From Ilex aquifolium (Eukaryota; Streptophyta; Magnoliopsida; Aquifoliales; Aquifoliaceae): a stretch of DNA of 64,000 nt. Positions 47,913 through 59,556 of the stretch are shown piece after piece; positions within the stretch are counted from its first letter, which is position 1, and each line of letters opens with the position of its first letter. The translations under genes were made by a program, and so were the position numbers. The notes beneath the pieces were generated by a model. The model ran no database searches. It was not told the origin of the DNA and saw only the letters and a list, made by a program, of their open reading frames with translations. The stretch is taken from contig OX637399.1 of NCBI GenBank assembly GCA_951799425.1, positions 13,322,501-13,386,500 of the forward strand, in the 5' to 3' direction.

Positions 47913-48657
47913 TGATGCGAACCCTTAAACGAATTCAAGAACCCACGGGCACATTGATTGAAGACTCCCCAAGAAAGATCACAAATCAGATTATAAGAAC
48001 CAAGAACCCTAGACCCAATGTTTGCAAGAAACAAGAACCCAAGGTTAAAAGCTCAAGAGAAGGACGCCACACTCAAGATTGAGCGATAAGTCGATGAACA
48101 CCACAAGAAAGATTAATTCTTGATAAGTTCTTGAAATAGTTCTTGGAAGAACAATAAGGTAGAAACCTCACAATACACACCAAAATATTCTGTCTTTTAC
48201 AATGCTTTGAATGCCTATTTATAGGCTAGTTATTACAAAGAAAACTTCCTAAAATAGCTTATCCTATTTAAGAAATATCTCTTACTTGCTGGTGAAGAAA
48301 TATCTCTTACTTGTGGGTAAAGAAATATCTCTTACTTGCTGGTAAAGAAATAGCTTACTTTCCTAAACTCTTACTTTCCTAAAAGGAATAACTCACATGC
48401 CTAAATAGCTAAGGAAAGTCTTACAATCAGACCAATTTTAAACATGCCAATTTAAAGCTTAGCCTTTGCCGGAATCTTCTAGAACTTGAATCATGTTGAT
48501 GGATCTTTGCCCAAGTGGATCATGCTCCTTGCTTGAACTTCCACAATCAGTCCATATGTCTTGAATCAGCCCGTTCAATGCTTCCTTCATCCTTTTTACT
48601 CTTGCCCGAGTCATAGGACCTCCATTTATGCTCAACGGATCAAATTGTATTGCATCA
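47913..48657 (-). repeat. 5' LTR of the CRM element (745 bp)
   Basis: Same length as 41799-42543 with about six substitutions. It carries a copy of the pol C-terminal codons (48459-48656). Confidence 0.93.
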
Positions 48658-48784
48658 ACATATACAAACCTCTCCAACATATATTCTACACCAAACCTAT
48701 TTAATACAAGTTCTAGGACCTAAAATTTCATATTTTTATTATATATCTATATACCTATATAAAAGGAAAATGCGAGGTGTTACA
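48658..48784 (-). repeat. Del/Tekay-like LTR, 5' start
   Basis: The minus-strand start TGTAACACCTCGC at 48784 is a typical Del-type LTR beginning. The LTR is interrupted at 48657 by the CRM element and resumes at 41798. Confidence 0.5.
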
Positions 48785-50589
48785 GAGACCTCAGTAAAAT
48801 CCCTGATTTTTGATACGTAGACGTAGCTTTTGTCGAGTAGATCAACTTTTGTTCTTGACCCGAATCGATTTGACGAACAATTAGCCCTAGATCGTAGAGA
48901 TAAGTTTGAAGAAAACTCTTATTTCTCTCTCTTCTATTCCCTTCTCTATTCCAAAAAATTATGCAGCCAAAAAGGGGGAAATTTTTTATTTTCCCCTTTT
49001 TATACCCCTAGGATACTTGGCCCACAACGCGTCACACGTCCCGTCTTTTCCTGATCCGATTTTATCCGCAATCAATTAAATCTCGTTCCGTGTTATGTTT
49101 GAAATATTTTATTTGAACTAAATTTAAATTATTTTTCATATTTTGTAATTAAAACCCGATCGCATTTATTTTAGCCGCGCGACGCTGATCACACCGTAAA
49201 ACGTGAAAAAATTGACTGTCTTGGAATTCAACGAAAATTGACTGGGTAACTAGATTTCGTGAGATAAATTCAACGGTGATGTCAGTTTCGTCATCCAAGT
49301 TCTAGAAAATTTTGGTTTTTCAACCTGTATCGCAATTGTTAATTATTGTTTTGCCATTTTTCATAAAAGTTCAAATTTTCCCGTGTTTTACAAAGATGCT
49401 CTCTAGGAGCTTATCACATGAGAGAAGAGAATAAAAATTATAGAAACAAACAAAAATCCAATTTTCTGATAAGACAACAATACTTAAAATTTAAGTTTCC
49501 CTTTTCACTTAGATTTCCGGTCATTGTTATGTCGAGAATCTGGTAGATACCCAGAAATTTGGCCCATTACTTCTTGTTGATTACGGTAATTAGTTTCATG
49601 TTAATGACAAAATCAAGGAAAATAATTGAGTTTATTTTCATTACATGATGGTAATAAAGCTGCATAGTTTAAAAATGAAGACATCATTATCATGAGCTTT
49701 CATTGTCTTTTTGTGATGCAGAGCGATTCCTTCTGATAGTTCTCTCCACCCAAATACAGCATATTCAAGAACTTAGCTTATTCCGGAAAGCAATTCAATC
49801 CTTATGATCATAAAAAAATTTCAAGAAGAAACTTGAAGAACTTCTTGCTGGGGATCAATATATTGATTAGCCAAATGCAATTTCAAAAGAAATTAAATCA
49901 TAGTAAAAATCTTATTTTTTGTTCATTTGAGAAACAATGCTGACAAATGTTCCTCTTTTTCTTGCATAAATCACGTCAAACAAACACGAAATGAAGTAAA
50001 TATGTCGTTTGAGTTGTGAAGATTATCGGTGGCTTTGTGCTTAAAACCAACGGCTGTTACAGCTGTTAATCACCAACACTTAAGCTTTCTTGCTTAGTTA
50101 AGAAATCAAAATTGAAATTGAAGCAAATCGACCAAGTAAGACGAAGCCATTACCTTGTAATTCTCTCTGAGTAAGAGCATCACCGTATGGATAGCCGAAA
50201 TAGTGACCTAAATCTAGCTTTCGGTCGTAGTCTAAACAAAATCCTAAATCAATCAAAAGATGCAATAGAGTGAGAGAGGGGTCATCGACAAACCATCTTC
50301 GCCTGAATAGGAGAATCTGGAGAGAGAGAGAGAGGCATTCGCCTGAATGGGAGACTATGACATAGACTGATGGGGAGTTGAAAAGGTTGGAGAGGAAGAA
50401 GGAAAGACGTGTTCAATGGGAAGTTGGAAATGTTGGACACTTGAGATGTTACATTACATTATGTTTTGAAAAATGGATAAACCATTTGCTATTCATCTAC
50501 ATCAAAAAGTTACGTAGATATTTAATTTAAGAAGATAAAAGGTTATAAGAGGATTATGTAATTAATTGAACAATATGAAAGAAGGATTG
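48785..50589. other. Unassigned stretch, no gene recognised
   Basis: No long ORF. A (GA)n tract lies near 50320-50332. The 3' part may be the body of the Helitron whose 5' end lies near 50590-50666. Confidence 0.3.
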
Positions 50590-50666
50590 ATCAATAGAAT
50601 TAGTTATTTTGTTAAGGGTATTATAGTCAAACAAAATTTTTTCACTTTTGCTAACATTTTATAGTA
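50590..50666 (-). mobile_element. Helitron 5'-end-like sequence H5
   Basis: In minus-strand reading TACTATAAAATGTTAGCAAA followed by an AT-rich block resembles the 5' ends of H1 and H2 (TACTACTTATAAATGTCAGC). It directly abuts the Helitron 3' terminus at 50667. Confidence 0.5.
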
Positions 50667-50710
50667 CTAGTTGATGCCCACGTGCGTTGCACATGAATCA
50701 TTTTAAGGAT
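50667..50710 (-). mobile_element. Helitron 3' terminus H4
   Basis: The plus strand reads CTAGTTGATGCCCACGTGCG then TTGCACATGAATCA. In reverse complement this is a hairpin (GTGCAACGCAC) followed by CTAG and T. All host-gene fragments to its right lie on the same strand. Its 5' terminus was not located. Confidence 0.65.
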
Positions 50711-51244
50711 AAAATATTGTATACTAAGGGTGTGAACTAATTTTTCCTAACCAAATTGCCAACATACACAAGTGAAGGTGAACATGAGTTTTGGCATTCA
50801 TTTCATTATAATTTCAGTTTTCAGATGCAACAATTTGTAAAGTACTCACTCTTTCGTGTTTGTTGAATTTTCTGTTGTGCCCTGGGTAGTTCATTGAGAA
50901 CTTGCCTCCCCCCCCCCCCCCCCCACCCCCCTTCTCTGTAAAATATTTCTGGGGTAAACTAGCATTGAGCTCGATTGTTTTCTTTTCTTGCTTGCTGATA
51001 CAACTATTACAGTTCTAAATCTTAAAGAATGAACTTGTTGATACCATTGGGTTTATCCCTCAAGTTTAAACTGGCTGATCTGCAGGCTAATTTAATTTGA
51101 GACATGGACTTCATCTCCAGCTGGGAGGATCTTTTCAGTCTACGACAAACTTTTCAATTGCTCTAAGCACTTCAATTAGTCAAGGGTCTGATGGAAATTC
51201 TAACATGCTATTGCTAAATTAGCATTATGGTCTTAAGAAAATCA
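50711..51244. other. Unassigned, with a poly(C) tract
   Basis: No gene recognised. Poly(C) runs over about 50910-50935. Confidence 0.3.
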
Positions 51245-51431
51245 GTCCTATCACTTCATCCATGGCATAAGTATAACTGTACACAGATTCACACTCATTC
51301 GACTCTTTTTGCTGAAAATCGCACATTTTGAGGAGTTGCTGGTACGTTTTATTAGAAATCATGGCATGGCTCCACCAGTATGTCACCGTCCCCAGGTTGT
51401 CGTAATAGTTGTCTGTCACCGAATTCCCCAC
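51245..51431 (-). pseudogene. Serine carboxypeptidase-like fragment, downstream exon
   Basis: After an AG acceptor at 51433-51432 the minus strand reads VGNSVTDNYYDNLGTVTYWW, then SHAMISNKTYQQLL and SNECESVYSY. This is the segment after the catalytic-Ser exon in plant serine carboxypeptidase-like proteins (vacuolar or secreted hydrolases and acyltransferases). It continues the upstream exon at 52202-52380 with the correct order and phase. The C-terminal part (YTYAMDEVIG) is altered and then lost. The catalytic Asp and His exons are absent. Confidence 0.85.
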
Positions 51432-51562
51432 CTACATTATGGCAATAATATGAGAATATATATGAAAAATACTAAAACAACCATTACATGTGTCTGACCA
51501 TACAAATCAAAGAGATTGTATTGCGATTTTAAAATATGGATCACTATGGTTATGGAAAAATA

Positions 51563-52198
51563 TCTATATATATACTACTTATAAATGTCAGCATACGTGA
51601 AAAACTTTTAATTTCCTATTTTATCCCTAATTATTAATATAAAGTCAATGATACCCATCTATTATTTTCATCCAAATTTGATTTTCTATAATTATTTGAG
51701 TTCTAAGTGTTTTTGGACTCTTCTATAAAGTGTATTTGAATTCTAAATTCTTTATTACTTTTATCCAAATCTTATTTCCTATGCCTCTTTGACTTCTAAG
51801 TTCTTTTGGACTTTTTTATTAATTATATTTTATTTCTAAATTCTTTTGAACTCATTTATTAATAGTATATTTACATACATTTTTTTATGTCTATGTCTAT
51901 ATTTATATGAAGAAATAAAGTCCAATATTAATAATAAAAATCTTACAATGAAACTTCATTATAAAAAAAAAAAAAAAAAAATGTCCACTGGGTCGGGGAG
52001 ATACCTAAAAAATGACAGATTAGATACTCAAAAAGAGGTAAAATAAATCTATAATTAGATTTAGTAATAATTAAAATAAAAATTATTTATTTCACACATA
52101 ATTTAATATTAAATTTTATTACATATATAATTTAAAATTCTTATAATAAAATTCTTATTTAAATATAATCACGTGCAACACACGTCGTGCATTGCTAG
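51563..52198 (+). mobile_element. Complete non-autonomous Helitron H2 (636 bp)
   Basis: 5' end TCTATATATATACTACTTAT, 3' end with hairpin region GTGCAACACACGTCGTGC, then ATTG-CTAG. It is inserted between A (51562) and T (52199) without target duplication, as Helitrons do. No coding capacity. It lies in the intron between two serine carboxypeptidase-like exons, three or more bases beyond the upstream exon, and contains an A20-type run near 51963-51980. Confidence 0.8.
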
Positions 52199-52201
52199 TA
52201 T

Positions 52202-53483
<1,282 letters not shown>

Positions 53484-54183
53484 CTATATCAGACCCCTTA
53501 CACGCCATACATTATGCTTTAAGACTACTATCTGCGAATCATCCGGATGCAAAGAATGCAACTCCTGTCTGACAGACTTTATGATCGCATTATGCTCTGT
53601 TGACAGCTGTATGCAAGAACCTCCCCAGTTGCCTTGCCAAATCTCCCCAAAACAGCATGGGAATCACCAAGATTGGCAATGTAAAGGGTCCCTCCACAGA
53701 TCACACCAACCAGGCAACAAGAACCAACAACAACCATCTGGGGGTTCATCGGCCTTTGTTTAGTAACAATAGCTAGAAATCCCTCTTCTGTTGGTTGAAA
53801 TGCTTTTCAAATCACGTCCACTCACATAGACTCTTGCTTCCAAGGTGAATCCTGCAATATGCCAATTGCAACCACATAGGTATTGAAACTATGTTAGTTA
53901 TGTATTCTAAACACAGCCACAGAGTATGACATGAATTCTATGCCACAACTGATTTCCTAATCCTAATAACAGGTTGAACCAAAAGTGAACTAAAGAACTA
54001 CACAAGAGTCCGCTATTAAAGACTTTAATCATGTTTCGGAGAATCCCACTTACTCTTGAGATGCTAAAAAAGATGGTTATTGATGTAGTAGGAAATCTCA
54101 GGCCCACCATTACCATCGTATACACCAACAAAGGTTCCATATGGGCCAAAATCAAGCAAGCTCAAGGAACCAGACTCAACCTG
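53484..54183 (-). pseudogene. PP2C protein phosphatase fragment (clade D-like), two exons
   Basis: Exon a (54183-54056) reads [20 protein letters not shown] and then [19 protein letters not shown], followed by a stop in place of Gln and a GTAAGT donor. Exon b (53851-53484) reads [47 protein letters not shown], then after a shift [18 protein letters not shown] and NVWRVRGLI, and a GT donor. The metal-binding DGHGG motif has become DGNGG and GDSRAV has become GDSHAV. At least three in-frame stops and a frameshift are present. Intron positions are kept, so the fragment derives from genomic DNA, not mRNA. Confidence 0.88.
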
Positions 54184-54262
54184 CCAGTTTCAGCCAGAGC
54201 CTTAGCTGTGGCCAGAACCAACCCCGAGGAAACTCCAGTGATCACGACACATCCTTTTCTCA
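54184..54262 (-). pseudogene. Protochlorophyllide reductase-like (POR) fragment
   Basis: About 26 codons on the minus strand read [20 protein letters not shown] then AETG, matching the NADPH-binding start of light-dependent protochlorophyllide reductase (usual [20 protein letters not shown]). The third glycine of the dinucleotide-binding motif is Val. It ends in GGCAG, fused directly to the start of the PP2C exon. Another short-chain dehydrogenase is possible, but the [10 protein letters not shown] stretch favours POR. Confidence 0.7.
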
Positions 54263-54486
54263 AAACAGATCCTTGGAAAGCGATTAGTTCTTCTCAAAAC
54301 AATATAATCCTGCATCAAGAGTGAAAATTTAACTCAAATCAACCAACTTGCATACAGTTTAAAAAAAAAAAAAGTCAAACCTCTAGTCATGTTTCCATTG
54401 CCGGCATTCTCTTATCGAAGAAACATAATCCCAAACAACACCTCCAAATTTTACAATAACTTAATATGGTTATAGACTCTAGACCA
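54263..54486. other. Unassigned, no gene recognised
   Basis: Lies between the POR-like fragment and the inserted LTR element. It contains an A13 run near 54360. Confidence 0.3.
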
Positions 54487-54491
54487 CAAAC
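54487..54491 (+). other. Target site duplication CAAAC, left copy
   Basis: CAAAC here and at 61422-61426 flank the element 54492-61421 exactly. Confidence 0.93.
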
Positions 54492-56356
54492 TGGTGAGTG
54501 CGTAATTTTGCATATTTCATGGCCTCATTGCAAGCATTTCAACTCAACTTTTGCATATAAGTGCTTAGAAGTTAGCCATTTTGAACTATAATGTTGATAT
54601 TTTGATGTTGCAACCTTTTATAGCTTAAATGATTGATTTTAGGACATTGCAACCTTGATGGATGTGTGGTGAAGGCATGGACACAATACATGAAGAATTG
54701 GAGGCTTAAAAGTGAAGAAATCAAGAAGGCATTGGTGCTTGGGAACAAGGGCATCAGTAGCCACATCGTTTGGAAGTACTGCCTCGTAGTTCCTCCATTT
54801 TTACCATGATCTACTCAGACTTTGAAAAAGTGCAAAACATGAAAGTTGTAGATCTGGGTGTCTTCTATTTTTTGTCAACATTTCAGCCCAATCCAACGGT
54901 TGGATCAAAAGTTATGCCGATTCTACCAAAAGTGGTCCAGAGCAGAAAAGAGGGTACCGGTACGCGTACCGGTACGCCGAAGTTTCTGGTGTTCGGGGTA
55001 CCGGTACGCGTACCAGTACGCTCCCCTGAAGCAGCCCCGATGCTCCTGAAACTCAGCCCCACTTGCTTGGGGGTCCCACCATCGATTCTCCCACGTTTCC
55101 CCCAACATTTCCTTACACAACCATGTCTCTCTTACACCTTGGGGAAGACTTTTGAGGCTTGAACATTGAAGGAAGGGGGAGGGAAGTGGGCTGCCAGGCT
55201 ATGCTCTCCCTAGCCTGTCAAAGCCATCCATTCAGCCCTCTCTTGATGGGAGCTCGTTCACACAGCTAGGGGGGACCACCATGCACGAAAATGAGAGGCA
55301 TACACTCCATATATTCAACATTACAAGCTTGTATTGAGTTGGCTACCTAAGCTTAGTTTTAGTTCCATGTACAAGATGATGAATAGTGTAATGTAAGTTT
55401 ATGTTTTTGCATTTTCCTTTCCATTTCAATTGTTGTAAGCTTTAAACTTCTTGTAATCTTCATTCCTTGCACTTTAATCTTAGTTGTTTCAAGTTTATTC
55501 CAAGTTTACTTGCATGTTTTAGATTTCACCATTGTTATATAAGTGTTCTTCATTTTCAAGCTTTGAAATGGGTTTTGAATATTTTTCTTCTTAGTTTACG
55601 TTTTCTTGCATTGAGTTAAGTTTTAATCTTCATTTCTTCTACATGTCTATTTACATTATGCTTGTCTTGCATTTTTAATATGAGTAGCTAGGATTTAAGT
55701 TGGTTAATCCAAGGGAAAATTCCTCTTGGGAATACCATTTTCAACTCTTCTTCATTCCTCCCTTTAGAGTCAAATGGTTCGGTTTGACGGGGTTGAGAGT
55801 GGATGAGTTGGTGAGCCTTTGATATTCCGTAGGCCTAGTCACGGTTTATGCTTAGATACTCACCAATCTCGTCCCTAGCTTCCCCCGAATCAATCGTTCA
55901 TTCATGCTCAATCGGAGGAAGGCTTTGAGTTGATTTGGTATTCCCATTGGAATGAACCCTTTGGATTAGCCAACACTTACTTTCTTGCATTTTCATTTTG
56001 AACAAAACTCACCAAAACACAAATACAAGATTTTACACTTTCTTTTCACTTTTACAAAATCACTTTCACAAAACTCCCTTTCCTTCCCTGAGGAGACGAC
56101 CTTGGAATATTTTCCAAGTAAAACACACGACCACAAAAGACTCCTTTCGATTGGGGAGCATTTTTGTGCACACCGCATCTCATTCCATCTATTTTGTTCA
56201 TCACATTTCCATTCACATCCATTTTGTTGTTGTTTCCTATCTTCTTGCATCATCCGGAGGGAGAGTGACACTCCCCCATCACTATAAGCCACATACACAC
56301 ATTGAGGGTGATGATGATGTTACAAGGTTAGGAACGACGTAATTACCAATCAATCA
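54492..56356 (+). repeat. 5' LTR of element N (1865 bp)
   Basis: Starts TGGTGAGTGCG (right copy TGATGAGTGCG) and ends ...CCAATCAATCA. Carries GTACCGGTAC palindromes at 54955-55020, one with a G-to-A change. The 3' third has the block CTGAGGAGACGACCTTGGAA shared by all the Athila LTRs here. Confidence 0.93.
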
Positions 56357-56359
56357 TTT

Positions 56360-56377
56360 TGGCGCCGTTGCCGGGGA
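56360..56377 (+). other. Primer binding site of element N, tRNA-Asp
   Basis: TGGCGCCGTTGCCGGGGA is the perfect complement of the 3' end of plant tRNA-Asp, three bases after the 5' LTR. Confidence 0.95.
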
Positions 56378-56501
56378 AGGTTAAGCGTCGAGTTCAAGAG
56401 GTGATTTTGGGACGACATAAGGTAAGTCTTGTGATTTTCATCACGGGCCAAGGTATGTCGTTTCTTTTGTAAATATTTTGTTTTAGTTTGTGTTTTGTAT
56501 T

Positions 56502-57467
56502 ATGTCTTATAGTTTTTATGAAAATGTATATAATGCCCAAAGTTTTCAAAATGTGTGTGAGATTTGTGATGAGTATGGGCATGTTACTAGTGAGTGCCCA
56601 AGAATGGCCTCTTATTTTGAAAACGTTTGTGAGATTTGTGGTGCGTATGGGCACTTCACTAGTGAGTGCCCAATAAATGCCCCTTATTTTGAAAACGTTT
56701 GCGAAATTTGTGGTGAGTATGGACACCTCACTAATGAATGCCCAAAAAATTATCCGGTTCAAGACTTTGCATGCGAAGGTTCAAATTCATTTTTGGCCTC
56801 CGAAAATTTTTACCCCAATCATTATGTTACACCGAGTTATCCGAGTTATGGTTGGGAGAATGAACCTCATGATTTTTCATCCACTCTCACACCACCAAAT
56901 GAATTTTGCCATTATCCAACGTATGAGGACTCAACTGAGCAAGAATTGGAAAATATTTTGTGCGATTTTATGCAATACCAAATGGAATTCAATGCCCAAA
57001 TAACCCAACAACTTGATACATTGACTAATGCTATAATTGCTATGGATGAAGAACAACACCTTGAGCATAGTCAATGTATTGAGGTTGATCCCCCCAATGA
57101 AATGCATATTGATGTTGAATCTCCCACCACTCTAGATTGTGAAACATTTAATGAAGTTATTATCTCACATGAGGCTAATGAGCCCAAGGTCATTTTGCCA
57201 TCTATGAGTGGTGTTGAGATTCACATTTTTCAATTTGGGGAGGGCATTGAGATGGAGTCAAGTGTAGAAATTCTTAAAGAAAAATTGTATACTCCATTGT
57301 TGGGATTGCATAAACTTGCCTACACATCTTTTTGGTTGAGAATTTTGAATCAACATCCTTTATATGTTTGGATAGATGGTTTAAGAAGGGCATTTATACA
57401 ACAAAAAAATTTTAAAACCAAAAAAATCCATGGGCGCAAGCTCATATCCGAATTGAAGCCGGATTAA
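56502..57467 (+). CDS. Gag-like protein with three tandem CCHC zinc knuckles
   Basis: Intact 321-codon ORF; the first ATG is at 56502, downstream of an in-frame GTG. Three zinc knuckles CEIC-x4-H-x4-C (CEICDEYGHVTSEC, CEICGAYGHFTSEC, CEICGEYGHLTNEC) lie at residues about 19-32, 43-56 and 67-80, exactly 24 residues apart, so a 72-bp unit was duplicated. A later block (LENILCDFMQYQ, FNAQITQQLDTLTNAI) is homologous to the end of the Athila Gag (EDVLYNFIQSQ, FNNNISDQLTKITNAI). The Retrotrans_gag core is missing and the C-terminal 100 residues (VEIHIFQFGEG, IHGRKLISELKPD) are not recognised. Autonomous Athila Gag here has one knuckle. Likely role: binding element RNA for packaging in trans; this is inferred. 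Confidence 0.85.
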   Translation: MSYSFYENVYNAQSFQNVCEICDEYGHVTSECPRMASYFENVCEICGAYGHFTSECPINAPYFENVCEICGEYGHLTNECPKNYPVQDFACEGSNSFLASENFYPNHYVTPSYPSYGWENEPHDFSSTLTPPNEFCHYPTYEDSTEQELENILCDFMQYQMEFNAQITQQLDTLTNAIIAMDEEQHLEHSQCIEVDPPNEMHIDVESPTTLDCETFNEVIISHEANEPKVILPSMSGVEIHIFQFGEGIEMESSVEILKEKLYTPLLGLHKLAYTSFWLRILNQHPLYVWIDGLRRAFIQQKNFKTKKIHGRKLISELKPD

Positions 57468-57683
57468 CATGAGCCCTTGTTGTTTTATTTCCATGTATAT
57501 AGTAGTTAGATTTCTTTTAATTGTCATATTTTCCTTTTCTTGTCATTGTAGTATAGTGTTGAATATTGTTATATTTTTATTTTCATAATGTTGTAGTGTA
57601 GAAGTTGTTTACCTCTTCCTAATTTGGACTCATATCATTTTGAGCATCATCATAGCGAATCTTATTGAATATCATGTCCGAGT

Positions 57684-57698
57684 TTAAGTTGGGGGGGT
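57684..57698 (+). other. Internal PPT-like site 1 of element N
   Basis: TTAAGTTGGGGGGGTG, same core as the terminal PPT, about 215 bp after the Gag-like ORF. Confidence 0.55.
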
Positions 57699-57699
57699 G

Positions 57700-59400
57700 T
57701 AACCAAACTTTGTTGTTTTCCTTTTAATGTGTATATATATATAAAAAAAAAAGAAAGAGAGAGAGAGAGAGGGTGGGTATCTCATTTCCCATTTTACTTT
57801 CATTGTTCTCATTGCATGATTCCTTGTGCATTGAGGACAATGCATGGTTTAAGTTGGGGGGTGAAGTGCACCATTCACATGTTCCACCACTTTTTGTATA
57901 GAATAATGGAAAATGTGAAAATTTTGAAAATTTTGGTTCTAATATTGAACTATATTCCCCTATCCTAATGGTTATGGGATTTGTGATTACTTGATCTTCA
58001 TTTTGAACTTTGAATACATGAGCACATTATAGAAGTTTATCCTATTGTCAAGAGTATCACATACTTGTTTATTTTTTAACTCAACCATAAGTGCACCATG
58101 AACTTGTAATTTTGGCAATTTACGGATTGAGTTCACATTTTAGTGCTTGACATGAATAGTGGAGATGAGTAAGAACCCATGTGAGTTTTAGTGCCAATCC
58201 TTGTTTGAGGGAACTTACAATTACTCAAGGAACAATTTTTCAAACTCCACATTTGTTCAATAATCTCATTTTGCTTGCTTTGGTTAGGTGCATTTGGGTA
58301 GTTAATTGACTTTGTCTTGATATGTACAATGCTCCCCTATGCCTATCTAGAGATGATCTTAGGCCATTTTTGAATGCTTTGAGCCTTAGCCTTTTTCTTG
58401 GAAAAATTTATCCCTAGTGCCATGATTGAGCCTTACTTGAGTTCGTTTCTATGCCATACATTTGACCAAGCCAATGCAAAATGATAAATACTTACCTTAC
58501 CTTGGTTGTTCCTAGAGCTAAATTTGAGTGATCGTTAAAGCGAAGGAAGTATGGTGTGGAAATTCAAACAAAAGGGATGGATGTTGTGGAGTTTAAATGT
58601 TGAATGAAAAAGAATGAAAACTCAAGAAAAGGAAGAGAAAGGGGTGAAAGAAGAAAGAACGATCATAGAAAAAAGGAAAATGTTAAGGAAAAGAAAGAAA
58701 AGAAAAAAAAGAGTGTGGTGATGGTGTTGGCCTAGAAATCCCATAAAAAGGGAGATCTTTTTGAAATAAAGGTCATTCACTCGAAACAACCCTCTTTGTT
58801 ATCCTATATCCTTCATTTCACTTACCTCATTATCACCCCAAGGCCTCATTACAACCCTTGAAAGTCCTAAATGATCTAGAGAAGCATGGGGATGCATACT
58901 TTTAAAAGAACAAGAGAAGTTGATTTTGCTATCTAATGCCCTAGCATTCCTTTCATGAGATTATGTCAAGGTTGTGTTCATTTTTATGCATACTTCATTT
59001 TTGGATTATATGTGAGCATATTTTGTTTTGAACATAATATTCTATCTCACATATACACATGGAGAGCATGCCAAGATAACCATAGCGTGATTCATTGTGA
59101 GAGAACACTCTTGGTGAGTTTTTGCATCGAAGCTTAATTTGGATAGCCAAAGTGAATGTGAACTCCATTGTGTAAATGCTTAAATTACATGTTCATTTCA
59201 CACACACACGAGTTTTGAAAGAAAATGTGTAGGTGAATACTCTAGAATAGCATTTAAAGCTATGATGTGCCTCATGTGTGCTTAGTTCGGGTGTTTAGAG
59301 TAAGTTGTTTTGACATCCCAGTGCTAATTAAGATAAGGGAATATATTTTAAATATTGGATACTATGAAAAGAAGTTTGTAGGTACCTTCACGGGAAACTT
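57700..59400 (+). other. Conserved noncoding region of element N
   Basis: Collinear with the reverse complement of 9900-11760 in element Y, in the same position relative to the coding part and the 3' end. It carries a GA-rich tract (57750-57773), purine-rich runs (58600-58720) and no open frame. Confidence 0.7.
57851..57863 (+). other. Internal PPT-like site 2 of element N
   Basis: AAGTTGGGGGGTG, identical to the terminal PPT at 59544-59556, followed by GAAGTGCACC. Matches 11705-11716 in element Y. Confidence 0.6.
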
Positions 59401-59470
59401 TCACGAGACAAAACTCGTCCACTAGGGATCACCTAGGGGTTTAAAGGCTTGTTGCATGTGCTAAATGCAA
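59390..59470 (+). other. Conserved Athila pre-PPT hairpin motif in element N
   Basis: ACGAG-ACAAAA-CTCGT and CTAGG-GATCA-CCTAG stems, then GGGGTTTAAAGG and CTAAATGCAA. About 90% identical to 20620-20700, although the surrounding sequence is not. Confidence 0.7.
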
Positions 59471-59543
59471 TATCGGAATTAATATATGTTTATTTTGTTT
59501 TTCTTGTTTTTTACGTTTTGTTTGCTAGGGACTAGCAAAGCTT

Positions 59544-59556
59544 AAGTTGGGGGGTG
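59544..59556 (+). other. Polypurine tract of element N
   Basis: AAGTTGGGGGGTG directly before the 3' LTR start TGATGAG. Confidence 0.92.

Larger units (their letters stand above)
41799..48657 (-). mobile_element. CRM-type Ty3/gypsy retrotransposon, nearly intact (6859 bp)
   Basis: Two 745-bp LTRs differ at about six positions by eye (about 99% identical), so insertion is recent. The order on the minus strand is LTR, initiator-Met PBS, gag, pol, PPT, LTR. The RT and integrase match the CRM (chromovirus) lineage of centromeric retrotransposons, and the pol frame runs into the 3' LTR as in group A CRM elements. The element lies inside a Del-like LTR. No clean 5-bp duplication is visible: left flank AAACC, right flank ACATA. 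Confidence 0.93.

Noticed and set aside
54770..55162. ORFs of 100-130 codons in the element N LTRs with Arg/Val/Thr-rich runs
   Set aside because: They are created by the GTACCGGTAC palindromes, which read as GTGTRTGT-like or VPVRVPVR on both strands, and the same ORF differs between the two LTRs.
56360..56377. Part of a tRNA-Asp gene
   Set aside because: Only the 18-base complement of the tRNA 3' end is present, next to an LTR end. It is a primer binding site.
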